A stretch of DNA of 64,000 nt from an uncultured Acidimicrobiales bacterium (GTDB lineage Bacteria; Actinomycetota; Acidimicrobiia; Acidimicrobiales; SZUA-35). The position numbers and the translations under genes are program-made. The stretch spans positions 62,001 through 126,000 of the forward strand of contig CALKZY010000015.1 of the NCBI GenBank assembly GCA_938002965.1, read 5' to 3'. Positions 54,167 through 63,011 of the stretch are shown in pieces (within the stretch, counting starts at the first letter, position 1; every line of letters begins with the position of its first letter). A model generated the notes under the pieces. The model was not told where the DNA came from. It worked only from the letters and a program-made list of their open reading frames with translations, and did not search any database.

Positions 54167-55473
54167 GAATCGGCCTTTGCCGACTCGATCATCGCAGCCG
54201 CCCGAAGGGAGGAACGTGACACCCGTACTTTGGTTATTCGTCGACCTTGCACTCGTTCCACTTTCAGATGATGGCCATCGACTTCGCAGGTCTCCCCCAC
54301 TGTCGGAACCCGGCCAAAGACGTCAAACACCAGGCCACCGACGGTGTCCCAGTCCCCCTCGGGCAGCTCGAGGCCGCCCAGATCGTTGACCTCATCGATC
54401 AGGATACGAGCATCAACCCGAAGTGAACCGCCGACCAGGCGCTCAACAAGCGGCTCCTCGACGTCATACTCATCGACGATCTCGCCGACCAGCTCTTCAA
54501 TCAGATCTTCAAGAGTGACAAGACCGGCGATTCCGCCGTATTCGTCAACGGCAATAGCCATGTGATACGTCTCCTGCTGCATCTCCCTTAGGAGTTCTGC
54601 AACCTTTTTGGTCTCCGGGACAAATGGGGCCGAACGAAGAACCGAATCGATCGCCTGACCGGCCTGGCCGTCAAGCTCGGCCCGAATCAGATCCTTCACG
54701 TACGCCAGTCCAACAACGTCATCGATACTGTCGCCGACGACAGGCACGCGGGAGAAGCCAACAACTGAAGCCTTCTCAAGAACCTCTTCCACGGTTGAAC
54801 CCGTCTCGACGGTCACCATGTCGGTGCGTGGAACCATGACCTCACGAACGATGGTGTCCCCGAATTCGATCACCGACTCAATCAAGTCGCGTTCGGTCTC
54901 GTCGATGACATCGTCCTCGACAGCAGCGTCGGCCAGCGCAATCAACTCTTCGGGAACGGCGAACGGCCCTTGACGCAGGCCTTTGCCCGGCATGACGATA
55001 TTGGTCAAACCTATGAGCGCCCGGGCTAGGAGGCGGGTCGGAGCGAATCCAAGCAACGCACCCACCGGGCCGGCGAGCACTAGCGCGGTCCGATCCACGC
55101 TGAGAATCGACCATGTGCGGGGAAGTGCTTCGGTTGCCACGAACATAAAGAACAAGTTGGCGACGGTCATTACAGTCGACCACGGTTGGGTGAAGAACCT
55201 AAAGGCCAAGATGGCAGCCAGGGCTGAGGCGCTCAGTTGAAACAGCACCACTAGCAAGCGGAGCGGATTTCGCACCTCCTGCTCGGGCAGCGAAAGCAGG
55301 GCGCTGAGCCTGGTGGCCCGCCGAGTGTCGTGATCCGACAGTGAGTCCGCCCGGGCAACACTCGACCGGTCGAACGCTTCTTCCGCAGCAACCAAGACAG
55401 CGGCAAGCGCAGCCAGGAGAACCAGAGCGACTATGGCGACACCGTCGACGAACATAAAGTCCGCCGTCGTCAT
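54163..55473 (-). CDS. CNNM/CorC-type transporter or hemolysin-family protein (DUF21-CBS-CorC)
   Basis: The N-terminal DUF21 domain has three or four membrane helices (VDGVAIVALVLLAALAAVLVA and others) and the early E-E-A motif LVAAEEAFDRSS. Two CBS domains follow (from VREVMVPRTDMVTVETGS to DEYGGIAGLVTLEDLIEELVGE), then a CorC_HlyC domain at the C-terminus. CNNM proteins export Mg2+ or Na+-coupled ions. It lies between ybeY and era, overlapping both, which is the conserved actinobacterial arrangement. Confidence 0.88.
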   Translation of the reverse strand: MTTADFMFVDGVAIVALVLLAALAAVLVAAEEAFDRSSVARADSLSDHDTRRATRLSALLSLPEQEVRNPLRLLVVLFQLSASALAAILAFRFFTQPWSTVMTVANLFFMFVATEALPRTWSILSVDRTALVLAGPVGALLGFAPTRLLARALIGLTNIVMPGKGLRQGPFAVPEELIALADAAVEDDVIDETERDLIESVIEFGDTIVREVMVPRTDMVTVETGSTVEEVLEKASVVGFSRVPVVGDSIDDVVGLAYVKDLIRAELDGQAGQAIDSVLRSAPFVPETKKVAELLREMQQETYHMAIAVDEYGGIAGLVTLEDLIEELVGEIVDEYDVEEPLVERLVGGSLRVDARILIDEVNDLGGLELPEGDWDTVGGLVFDVFGRVPTVGETCEVDGHHLKVERVQGRRITKVRVSRSSLRAAAMIESAKADS

Positions 55474-55967
55474 GACGTGAACTCCGGGTGGCGAAAGCCG
55501 TATCGCTGCATGTGTATTTGCTCGCGGCCTTGCATCTCAACTCGCTCTTCGTCGAGGTAGTGATCGTGGCCCAGCACGTGCAGTACGCCATGAATCACTA
55601 ACAGCGCAAGCTCGGCTTCGACCGTCCCACAGTGTTCGGCAGCCTGGGACCGGGCGACGGAGACACAGATGACGACATCACCCAAGGCGACGGGAACGTT
55701 CCCCGGCGCAAGGCCGGCCAGATCCAGGCCGTCGAGGGGGAATGCCAGAACGTCGGTCGGCCCGTCTTTGCCCATGTGAGTCGAGTTCAGCTCGCTCATC
55801 TCATCGACTCCAACAAAGGTCAGGCCCAGCTCACCTCTGGTCACACCTTCCTCTGCCAACGTCTCAGCGGCGATGACCGACCACCGGTCGACGTCTAGGT
55901 TGACCTCGTCGCTGCGATCCGCGGCCGAGATCTCAACTGCAGTGTCGATCCCTCCTGGTTCAGTCAT
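55470..55967 (-). CDS. ybeY: endoribonuclease YbeY
   Basis: The metal-binding motif H-G-x-x-H-x-x-G-x-D-H is seen as HGVLHVLGHDHYLDEE. The family N-terminal block ITRGELGLTFVG-like and LNSTHMGKDGPTDVLAFPLD are also present. The length of 165 is normal. YbeY matures 16S rRNA 3' ends and works with Era, encoded two genes downstream. ATGA overlap with the CNNM gene. Confidence 0.94.
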   Translation of the reverse strand: MTEPGGIDTAVEISAADRSDEVNLDVDRWSVIAAETLAEEGVTRGELGLTFVGVDEMSELNSTHMGKDGPTDVLAFPLDGLDLAGLAPGNVPVALGDVVICVSVARSQAAEHCGTVEAELALLVIHGVLHVLGHDHYLDEERVEMQGREQIHMQRYGFRHPEFTS

Positions 55968-56007
55968 TGGCGATCAATGGGAAAGCCTCTTTGATCCGTA
56001 GCACCGC

Positions 56008-56952
56008 TCATGATCGATTTTGGTTGCGTGCATAGGCGTCAACAATGTCTTGGACGATGCGATGTCGCACCACATCAGACGAGGTCAGCCGCACAAAATC
56101 CAAATCGTCGATCTCGCCTAATATCGGCTCCAGGCCGTCCAGGCCGCTCTTTCCACCGGAAACGTCAACCTGAGTTGTGTCGCCGGTTATTACTGCCCTG
56201 GAGTTGAAGCCGATCCGGGTGAGAAACATCATCATCTGTTGGGGCGTGGTGTTCTGAGCCTCATCAAGAATGATGAAGCTGTCATTCAGTGTCCTCCCTC
56301 GCATGAAGGCAAGGGGAGCTACTTCGACGACGTTTCGTTCGAACAGCTTGCTCATCTGATCGGCGCCAACCATGTCGTGTAAGGCGTCGTAGAGAGGCCG
56401 GAGATAAGGGTCTACTTTGTCCATCAGGTCACCGGGCAGGTACCCAAGGCGCTCCCCCGCTTCCACCGCTGGGCGGGTAAGCAAAATGCGCTCCACCTGC
56501 TTGTCCTGCAAGGCGGCTACGGCCGAAGCGACAGCCAACCAACTCTTGCCGGTACCGGCCGGGCCGATCCCGAAGGTAACGAGGTTTCGACGGATGGCAT
56601 CGACGTACTGCTTCTGCCCCGCTGTCTTTGGCTTCACCGGTTTGCCTCTGTAGGTGGTCAAGACCCGGTCGGTCAGAACCTTTGAGGGACGCTCGTTGCG
56701 GGTGATCATGTCGATGGAGCGTTTGACCACTGAGGACTCGATGGAGCCACCCTTTTGCAGTAGCTCAATCAGTTCGGCGATAACGTCTGTCGCCGCCGAA
56801 GCATCCTCTCCGTTGACGGTTATCTCATTGCCACGAACGTGGATATCCACGTCATAACTGTCTTCGATGACCCGAAGATTTTCGTCCCTCTGACCCAGGA
56901 GACCGGCCATCAGGCCATTGTCGGGCACTTCGATTTTCAACGGTGGATTCAT
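56008..56952 (-). CDS. phoH: PhoH-like ATPase
   Basis: Walker A is GIGPAGTGKSWLAVASAVAA and Walker B is DSFIILDEAQNTTPQQM. The N-terminal 110 residues carry a KH-like module (NEITVNGEDASAATDVI). The arginine motif SRAVITGDTTQVD follows. The length of 314 is typical of the PhoH-YbeY pairing. It is an RNA-related ATPase or helicase and precedes ybeY by 40 bp on the same strand. Confidence 0.93.
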   Translation of the reverse strand: MNPPLKIEVPDNGLMAGLLGQRDENLRVIEDSYDVDIHVRGNEITVNGEDASAATDVIAELIELLQKGGSIESSVVKRSIDMITRNERPSKVLTDRVLTTYRGKPVKPKTAGQKQYVDAIRRNLVTFGIGPAGTGKSWLAVASAVAALQDKQVERILLTRPAVEAGERLGYLPGDLMDKVDPYLRPLYDALHDMVGADQMSKLFERNVVEVAPLAFMRGRTLNDSFIILDEAQNTTPQQMMMFLTRIGFNSRAVITGDTTQVDVSGGKSGLDGLEPILGEIDDLDFVRLTSSDVVRHRIVQDIVDAYARNQNRS

Positions 56953-57102
56953 GCAGTCCTTGCCATCATGGGGAACCCAAAAAGTATAGTTCTGGTTGCG
57001 TCGGCGCCAGTCGTTGCCGCATTGTCATAGGCAGCTGTCAAATGCGGGTGTCTAACGCAGTGTCACAGGCTACGTGAAGCTTCTTGACGCCGGGAAGAAT
57101 TT

Positions 57103-57678
57103 CTAGTCGTTGACGTGGACAAGCTTTAGATCACGGAGGCGACCGACGGCAACTTCGATCTCGACTCCCAAAATGCAGGCCACGGCTCGCAGATCATCCT
57201 GACGAACGGTCAGGACCCGCCCGTTGAAGTCACCCCTCTGGACTTGAATCATGTCGAGGTACCGGCGCAGCATCTCGCCTTCCGGCGCCGGCACTTCCTT
57301 AACCGCTTCAAGTTGAATGGTCACTCCGTTAAGCATCGGCGTGTCGGCGGTCAGATCGACGACATCCGGCTTCGATGACGTCGTTCGAGGAAGGAGCTGA
57401 TCGACAGGAACGCTGTAATAGCCGGCCAGCCGATGAAGGCGCGCAACCGATATCGCCCGCTCGCCTCGTTCGTAGGCGCCAAGAACAGAAGCCTTAAACT
57501 CATGCGACGACAACGCCTCCACGTCCTGAAGCGACAGGCGCTTTTGGCGGCGAATGGACCGAAGCCGCTCGCCTACCCGGCAACCGTACTGAACGGCCGC
57601 CTCATCGAGCTCGGCAGTGTGTTCGGCCTCGTCGCGTGAGCCGGACGGCTCGGAGGGAGAAGCATGTTCATTACTCAC
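57103..57678 (-). CDS. bldD: BldD-like transcriptional regulator with c-di-GMP signature
   Basis: The N-terminal XRE helix-turn-helix spans 36-97 (VGERLRSIRRQKRLSLQDVE, YERGERAISVARLHRLAGYY). The C-terminal domain carries RGD (148-150), exactly eight residues, then RQDD (159-162). This is the RxD-X8-RxxD signature by which Streptomyces BldD binds a tetramer of cyclic di-GMP. The length of 191 is near BldD's 167. BldD represses developmental genes in Streptomyces. Here it lies alone between phoH and rsmE, and its role in a possibly non-sporulating organism is open. Confidence 0.88.
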   Translation of the reverse strand: MSNEHASPSEPSGSRDEAEHTAELDEAAVQYGCRVGERLRSIRRQKRLSLQDVEALSSHEFKASVLGAYERGERAISVARLHRLAGYYSVPVDQLLPRTTSSKPDVVDLTADTPMLNGVTIQLEAVKEVPAPEGEMLRRYLDMIQVQRGDFNGRVLTVRQDDLRAVACILGVEIEVAVGRLRDLKLVHVND

Positions 57679-57807
57679 TTCTCAACTCTCCTTTCACCGA
57701 CGGCGGTAGAGGTCAACCCCTAGCGGTACTGCGGGCCACTAAACAGCGGCTCTCCAAAAGCTACCCGCCACTCTACGCAACTTCAACCACAGTTAGTGTC
57801 GGCCTGA

Positions 57808-58542
57808 CTACGATCCGTCGGACACACCCGACTGGCTGTCGTCGAACCGTGAACGCATGAGCGCCGCTCCTACGATGGCCGCCGTTTCCGACCTCAAGAT
57901 GTGTCCGGGAAGACCAACTCGGTAGTGATTTTCCAGTTCGGCAGGGTCGAACCCACCTTCCGGCCCCACCACCAAACACGCAGGAGGAGGGTCGATCACG
58001 CCCAGCGGTGATCCACCTGGCTCGGCCATCGCCACCGCACTCTGGCCCTCCACGAAGGCGCTCAAACCACTCATGGCCAGTATTTCGGGCAGGTGGGTGC
58101 GTCGAGACTGCATCGCCGCCTCCTTGGCAATTCGTCGATGACGCACAACGTTCTTCGTTGCTCGTTCGCCATCCCAGCGGACGACCGAGCGGCTGGTGTG
58201 CACCGGGGCGATCCGGTCGATACCCAATTCAGTGGCTTTCTGAACGATGAGGTCACTTCGATCACCCTTCACCGGAGCGAACGCCAGCGTTAGACGAACT
58301 ACCGGTTCAGGTTCAACCTTGATCGTTTCGTCTTCGAGCTCGAGTTCGAGTTCGCCGTGCTCGCCCAGTCGAACCCATCGCCAGCGACCGTGACCATCGC
58401 CTACCGCAAGCCTGGCACCGGGGCGTACACGCAGAGACTTAGTGACGTGTCTCGCATCGTCGTCGGACAACACAGGCCCATGCAGATCATCGACAAAAAC
58501 CAGCGGGTGTTTTCGAAGCTCGTGGATTGAACCGTGCGACAT
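57808..58542 (-). CDS. rsmE: 16S rRNA (uracil1498-N3)-methyltransferase RsmE
   Basis: RsmE motifs are LVFVDDLHGPV, DDDARHVTKSLRVRPGARLAVGDG near the N-terminus (PUA-like domain), FAPVKGDRSDLIVQKATELG and the knotted SPOUT core CLVVGPEGGFDPAELEN...ILRSETAAIVGAALM. It methylates U1498 of 16S rRNA. It follows dnaJ by 15 bp on the same strand, which is the usual hrcA-dnaJ-rsmE order. Confidence 0.94.
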   Translation of the reverse strand: MSHGSIHELRKHPLVFVDDLHGPVLSDDDARHVTKSLRVRPGARLAVGDGHGRWRWVRLGEHGELELELEDETIKVEPEPVVRLTLAFAPVKGDRSDLIVQKATELGIDRIAPVHTSRSVVRWDGERATKNVVRHRRIAKEAAMQSRRTHLPEILAMSGLSAFVEGQSAVAMAEPGGSPLGVIDPPPACLVVGPEGGFDPAELENHYRVGLPGHILRSETAAIVGAALMRSRFDDSQSGVSDGS

Positions 58543-58557
58543 CGCCGGTGAGGAGAT

Positions 58558-59655
58558 CTAGTTGCCGAACTTTGACTTCAGCCGGTCTAACATGCCGTCA
58601 GCCGGCTCATCAACCGGTTCACCTCGGGACTCGGCGAGCTGCCGCAGCAGAGCGTCCTGGTCGGGCGTCAGATCGGTTGGCGTGTCCACCACGAGGGCGA
58701 GCACCAAATCGCCTCGCGACCTGCCACGCAGCTTCGGCACGCCGCGATCTCGAAACCTGAAGGCCGTTCCGGTTTGCGAGCCGGGCGGAACGGTGACTTC
58801 CACCTCGCCGTCAATGGCGGCAAATACGATCTTGGCACCCAAGGCCGCCTGGCTCATCGGAACATGCAGCTCAGCCAAAATGTTGTCGCCGTTGCGTTGG
58901 TACGTCGGATGAGGTTCAACCTGTACCAACACGTAAAGATCCCCGGCGCCGGCGCCACGACGTCCGACGGCTCCTCGTCCACTGAGACGGAGAGTTGCGC
59001 CGTCATCCACTCCAGGGGGAATATCGACCACGTAGGTCTGCTCTTCGACCCGGCGACCCTCACCGGAGCAGTCCTGGCAGGGGTCGGAAATGGTGACGCC
59101 CTCGCCGGAACAACGAGCACAAGTTGTGGTCGTCACCATCTGGCCCAGGATCGACTGTCGAACCTGACGAACCTGGCCGGTACCACCGCACTGGTCGCAG
59201 CGAAGGGCGTGCGATCCGGGTGCTGCCCCGGTCGCCTCACAGGTATCGCAAGCCACCGCGGTGCGGACCGAGACCTCTTTGGCTACGCCGTTCACGACGT
59301 CTTCCAATGAGAGCTGCGTCACAACCTCAAGGTCAGCGCCACGCTGAGGACCAGCCTCCGAACGGGAACCTGCATTGAAGAACGCGTCGAAGAGATCACC
59401 CAGACCGGACGCGGCGAACGGGTCGCCACCTCCTCCCATTCGGTTGGCGCTGGTCCCGAAACGGTCAAAGCGAGCCCGCTTTTCGGCGTCACTGAGCACT
59501 TCGTAGGCCTCGGCGACCTGCTTGAACCGTGATTCGGCTTCAGCGTCGCCTGGGTTGGCGTCGGGATGCAGCTCTCTAGCGAGCTTGCGATAAGCCCGCT
59601 TGATGTCGTCTTGAGTTGCTGAGCGTTCTACGCCGAGAATTTGGTAGTAGTCCAT
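58558..59655 (-). CDS. dnaJ: chaperone DnaJ
   Basis: The J domain has the HPD motif in [16 protein letters not shown] Gly/Phe stretch ([17 protein letters not shown]) and four zinc-finger repeats C-x2-C-x-G-x-G follow ([32 protein letters not shown]), then the C-terminal peptide-binding region. The length of 365 is typical. It is co-directional with hrcA 33 bp upstream. No CIRCE element was found in this window. DnaK/GrpE are elsewhere. Confidence 0.95.
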   Translation of the reverse strand: MDYYQILGVERSATQDDIKRAYRKLARELHPDANPGDAEAESRFKQVAEAYEVLSDAEKRARFDRFGTSANRMGGGGDPFAASGLGDLFDAFFNAGSRSEAGPQRGADLEVVTQLSLEDVVNGVAKEVSVRTAVACDTCEATGAAPGSHALRCDQCGGTGQVRQVRQSILGQMVTTTTCARCSGEGVTISDPCQDCSGEGRRVEEQTYVVDIPPGVDDGATLRLSGRGAVGRRGAGAGDLYVLVQVEPHPTYQRNGDNILAELHVPMSQAALGAKIVFAAIDGEVEVTVPPGSQTGTAFRFRDRGVPKLRGRSRGDLVLALVVDTPTDLTPDQDALLRQLAESRGEPVDEPADGMLDRLKSKFGN

Positions 59656-59688
59656 GAGAAATCCAGCCGAAGGAACAGCTGTCGTTGC

Positions 59689-60696
59689 TTATCCGTCACT
59701 CAGCCGTCGCCCGAGCTGGTTGCTCACTGCGGCCACTGCGGACATGGCTTGCGGATAGTTCATTCTGGTCGGTCCCAGGACGGCGATCGAGCCTGCGTGC
59801 TCGCCGTCGATCTTGTATGGGGATACCACCAAGCTACACTCCGACAGCGGTTCCACCCCGGTTTCGGTACCAATGGCAACCGACAATCCGCGCTCCATGA
59901 CATCGGCCAGGAGACTGACCACGACCAGCTGCTGCTCAAGAATCGTCAGTACCTGACCCACGGAGTCGACGGCCTCGAAGGCATTGGCCACCTTGGAGGC
60001 GCCCTCGACGTACACCCGCTCGCCGTCGTGTGGCTGATCGAAGATGGCGTCAAAGAACTGACTGACCAGGGCATCGACAGCCCGGTGACCCGACGGTGGA
60101 GCCGGCCGGGCTTCGGCCACCGTGAAACTGACGGCGGCCTCATTCAGCACCGCACTGGCTTGTGTCACTACTCGGTCGTCAATGTCAGCATCGAAGTCAA
60201 ACGTGTGTTTCATGACCTGCCCGTTGGACAGCACCGTCACCGACATGACGACTCGTTCGGCCAGCGACACCAGTTGCACCGAGCGCACGGTGGCCGCCTC
60301 CCCGGTGTCATCAACGACGACGGCGGCGTAGTCGGTGAGACTGGTCAACAGGCTCGCCGTGTCCTGCATTACCTGTTCGATCTCGCCTCTCAGATCGGTG
60401 AAGAAGTGGGCGATAGTCCGCCCATCTGCCCGGGCCTCAGCACCGGCCAGCAGACTGGCGTCCAGGCTGTCCACGAAGAACCGGTAGCCCTTCTCGGTCG
60501 GGATTCGCCCCGCGCTGGTGTGCGGTTGGGTTAGGTAGCCTTCGGTCTCCAACACAGCCATGTCGTTGCGAACAGTGGCCGGGGATACTTTCAGGCCGGC
60601 CGCCTTGGCCGCCGCGCTTGACCCGACCGGCTGAGCTGTTTCGGTGTATCGCTCGATGACGGCCCGAAGAATCGAGGCTTTGCGGTCATCAATCAC
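59689..60696 (-). CDS. hrcA: heat-inducible transcription repressor HrcA
   Basis: The N-terminal winged helix is RKASILRAVIERYTETAQPVG, with SPATVRNDMAVLETEGYL as recognition helix, and TSAGRIPTEKGYRFFVDSL follows as in all HrcA. The GAF-like dimerisation domain fills the rest, up to 335 residues. It represses groE or dnaK operons by binding CIRCE. The upstream 131 bp contain no CIRCE copy I can see, so its own operon does not look autoregulated by that site. Confidence 0.94.
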   Translation of the reverse strand: MIDDRKASILRAVIERYTETAQPVGSSAAAKAAGLKVSPATVRNDMAVLETEGYLTQPHTSAGRIPTEKGYRFFVDSLDASLLAGAEARADGRTIAHFFTDLRGEIEQVMQDTASLLTSLTDYAAVVVDDTGEAATVRSVQLVSLAERVVMSVTVLSNGQVMKHTFDFDADIDDRVVTQASAVLNEAAVSFTVAEARPAPPSGHRAVDALVSQFFDAIFDQPHDGERVYVEGASKVANAFEAVDSVGQVLTILEQQLVVVSLLADVMERGLSVAIGTETGVEPLSECSLVVSPYKIDGEHAGSIAVLGPTRMNYPQAMSAVAAVSNQLGRRLSDG

Positions 60697-60827
60697 GACA
60701 GCCGACTTCCGTCTTGCGGTGTCGGGGCTGTGCTGCGGGTGCGTACATGATCACGATCAGTCTATCGACGTCAACCTTGGGGACCGAAGCCGACGGCGTT
60801 ACCTCAGCTGTCAAACAGGAACACAAG

Positions 60828-62621
60828 CTAGTCGTCGAGCCGAAGCACCTGGATGAAGGTGTCCGGCGGAATCTCCACCCGACCAATGCTCTTCATCTTC
60901 CGCTTGCCTTCCTTCTGCTTCTTCAACAGCTTGTTTTTTCGGGTGACGTCGCCGCCGTAGAGCTTTTCGGTGACGTCCTTGCGGAACGCCTTCACCGTCT
61001 CGCGGGCGATGATACGTCCGCCAATGGCGGCCTGGATCGGAACCTCGAATTGCTGGCGAGGGATTATGGCCTTGAGCTTCTCGGCTGTCTTCCGACCGTA
61101 TTCGTATGAGCTGTCGCGGTGCACAATCGTGGAGAACGCATCGACCTGCTCGCCGTTGAACAAGATATCCACCCGGACCAGATCCCCTGGTTCATAGCCT
61201 TCGGCCTCGTAGTCGAGACTGGCATAGCCTTGGCTTCGGCTCTTCAACTGGTCGAAGAAGTCAACGACGACCTCAGCCAGCGGCATGCGGTACACCAGCT
61301 CCAGGCGCTCGGGTGACAGGTACTCCATCTTCTCCATACGGCCGCGGCGGGACTGGCAAAGCTCCATCATCGTGCCCGTGTAGTCGGATGGGACAATCAT
61401 GGACGCCCGAAGGTACGGTTCTTCAATCTTTTGGAAGTCGCCGGAGGCTGGAAGCAACGAGGGGTTGTCAATGACCATTTCCTCACCGTTGTTCAATGTC
61501 ACCTGATACTTCACTGAAGGTGACGTCGCGATCAAGTTCAGATCGAATTCTCGCTGAAGTCGCTCTCTAACAATTTCCATGTGTAGTAGACCGAGGAACC
61601 CACACCGGAAGCCGAAACCTAGAGCACCGGAGGTCTCCGGTTCGAACGTGAAACTTCCGTCATCTAGGCGGAGTTTGTCGAGTGACTCCCGGAAGTTCTC
61701 ATAGTCGTCGGCATCGATCGGATACAACCCACAGAAAACCATAGGTTGAGGTTCTCGGTATCCAGGTAGGACCTCGGTGGCGGGAGTGTTTGCCGACGTG
61801 ATCGTCTCTCCGGAGCGTGCCTCGCGAACATCCTTGATCCCGGCGATGAGGTAGCCGACTTCGCCGGGGCCAAGGGACTCGACAGGAGTGTTGTCTGGCG
61901 TCCTGGCCCCGATCTCGTCTGCCTCATGCACGGCGCCAGCTTGCATGAACCGCAATTTCTCGCCCGGTTTCATCCGGCCGTTAACCACCCGAACGCTAGA
62001 CACGACGCCACGGTAGGTATCGAAGTGGCTGTCGAAGATTAGAGCTTGCAGCGGCTCGACCTCGGAACCGGTTGGCGGCGGCACGCGCTCGATGATGGCG
62101 TCGAGCAAGTCTTCCACGCCCATGCCCGTCTTAGCCGAAATCCTCAGAACCTCTTCGGCCGGCATGCCGATGACCTGCTCCATCTCCTGGGCGTAGCGAT
62201 CGGGATCGGCGGCCGGAAGATCCAACTTGTTGAGCACAGGAACGATTTCCAGATCGTTCTCGATAGCCAGATAGGTGTTGGCCAGCGTCTGGGCTTCGAT
62301 GCCTTGAGCAGCGTCGACGACCAAGACGACGCCTTCGCAGGCCACCAGAGAACGGCTGACCTCGTAACCGAAGTCGACGTGACCAGGCGTGTCAATGAGG
62401 TTGATGACGTGGTTCTTCCACTCCAGCTTCACGCTCTGAAGCTTGATGGTGATGCCTCGCTCACGCTCCAGATCCATCGAGTCGAGATACTGGTCGCGCA
62501 TCTCACGCGCTTCAACCGCCCCACAGATCTCCAGCAGCCGGTCGGCCAGGGTCGATTTGCCGTGATCGATGTGAGCGATGATGGCAATGTTTCGGATCTT
62601 CGAAATCGGGACAGCAGTCAT
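60828..62621 (-). CDS. lepA: elongation factor 4 (LepA)
   Basis: The frame is open to 62663, but ATG 62621 ([21 protein letters not shown]) is the family N-terminus and gives 597 residues. G motifs are [16 protein letters not shown] (G1), [10 protein letters not shown] (G2), DTPGHVDF (G3) and [12 protein letters not shown] (G4). Domains II, III and V and the LepA-specific C-terminus ([20 protein letters not shown]) follow. It back-translocates stalled ribosomes. Divergent from rpsT. Confidence 0.96.
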   Translation of the reverse strand: MTAVPISKIRNIAIIAHIDHGKSTLADRLLEICGAVEAREMRDQYLDSMDLERERGITIKLQSVKLEWKNHVINLIDTPGHVDFGYEVSRSLVACEGVVLVVDAAQGIEAQTLANTYLAIENDLEIVPVLNKLDLPAADPDRYAQEMEQVIGMPAEEVLRISAKTGMGVEDLLDAIIERVPPPTGSEVEPLQALIFDSHFDTYRGVVSSVRVVNGRMKPGEKLRFMQAGAVHEADEIGARTPDNTPVESLGPGEVGYLIAGIKDVREARSGETITSANTPATEVLPGYREPQPMVFCGLYPIDADDYENFRESLDKLRLDDGSFTFEPETSGALGFGFRCGFLGLLHMEIVRERLQREFDLNLIATSPSVKYQVTLNNGEEMVIDNPSLLPASGDFQKIEEPYLRASMIVPSDYTGTMMELCQSRRGRMEKMEYLSPERLELVYRMPLAEVVVDFFDQLKSRSQGYASLDYEAEGYEPGDLVRVDILFNGEQVDAFSTIVHRDSSYEYGRKTAEKLKAIIPRQQFEVPIQAAIGGRIIARETVKAFRKDVTEKLYGGDVTRKNKLLKKQKEGKRKMKSIGRVEIPPDTFIQVLRLDD

Positions 62622-62650
62622 GACTTCTTCAAACGCTAGCGTGCGCCACG

Positions 62651-62678
62651 TTGGGCTGAACACCAGCGCCGCTATGAT
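62651..62678 (+). promoter_or_regulatory. candidate promoter of rpsT
   Basis: TTGGGC (62651-62656), a 16-bp spacer and TATGAT (62673-62678) give a sigma-A-like promoter 42 bp before the GTG of rpsT. It is assigned by sequence match and position only. Confidence 0.4.
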
Positions 62679-62720
62679 TATCTAGTCCCAGACAGGGTCT
62701 CTCAGACATAGGATTTGTTC

Positions 62721-62981
62721 GTGGCCAACATCAAGAGCCAAATCAAGCGAAATCGCCAGAACGAGAAACGTCGCATTCGTAACCGCGCCGTCCGATCTGA
62801 GCTTATCACCCGCGAGAAAGCCGCTATTGCGGCTGCCGGTACCGACAATGAGGCCGAGGCCCTACGTCAAACCATCAAGCGGATCGACCGAGCTGCCACC
62901 AAGGGTGTGATTCACAAGAACGCAGCGGCTCGTCGCAAGAGCCGCCTCGTCGCACGGGTGCGCACCGCAGCCGAAGGCTAG
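62721..62981 (+). CDS. rpsT: 30S ribosomal protein S20
   Basis: GTG 62721 gives the standard start V/MANIKSQIKRNRQNEKRRIRN; a TTG at 62715 would add two residues. The 86-residue protein is rich in Lys/Arg/Ala with three helices, ending KNAAARRKSRLVARVRTA. S20 binds 16S rRNA in 30S assembly. The divergence from lepA is common in actinobacteria. Confidence 0.96.
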   Translation: MANIKSQIKRNRQNEKRRIRNRAVRSELITREKAAIAAAGTDNEAEALRQTIKRIDRAATKGVIHKNAAARRKSRLVARVRTAAEG

Positions 62982-63011
62982 TCGCAGCCTCTCACAAGCC
63001 AGCTTTCCGCC

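Noticed and set aside
60697..60827. CIRCE operator upstream of hrcA
   Set aside because: No TTAGCACTC-N9-GAGTGCTAA or close variant is visible here or before dnaJ.
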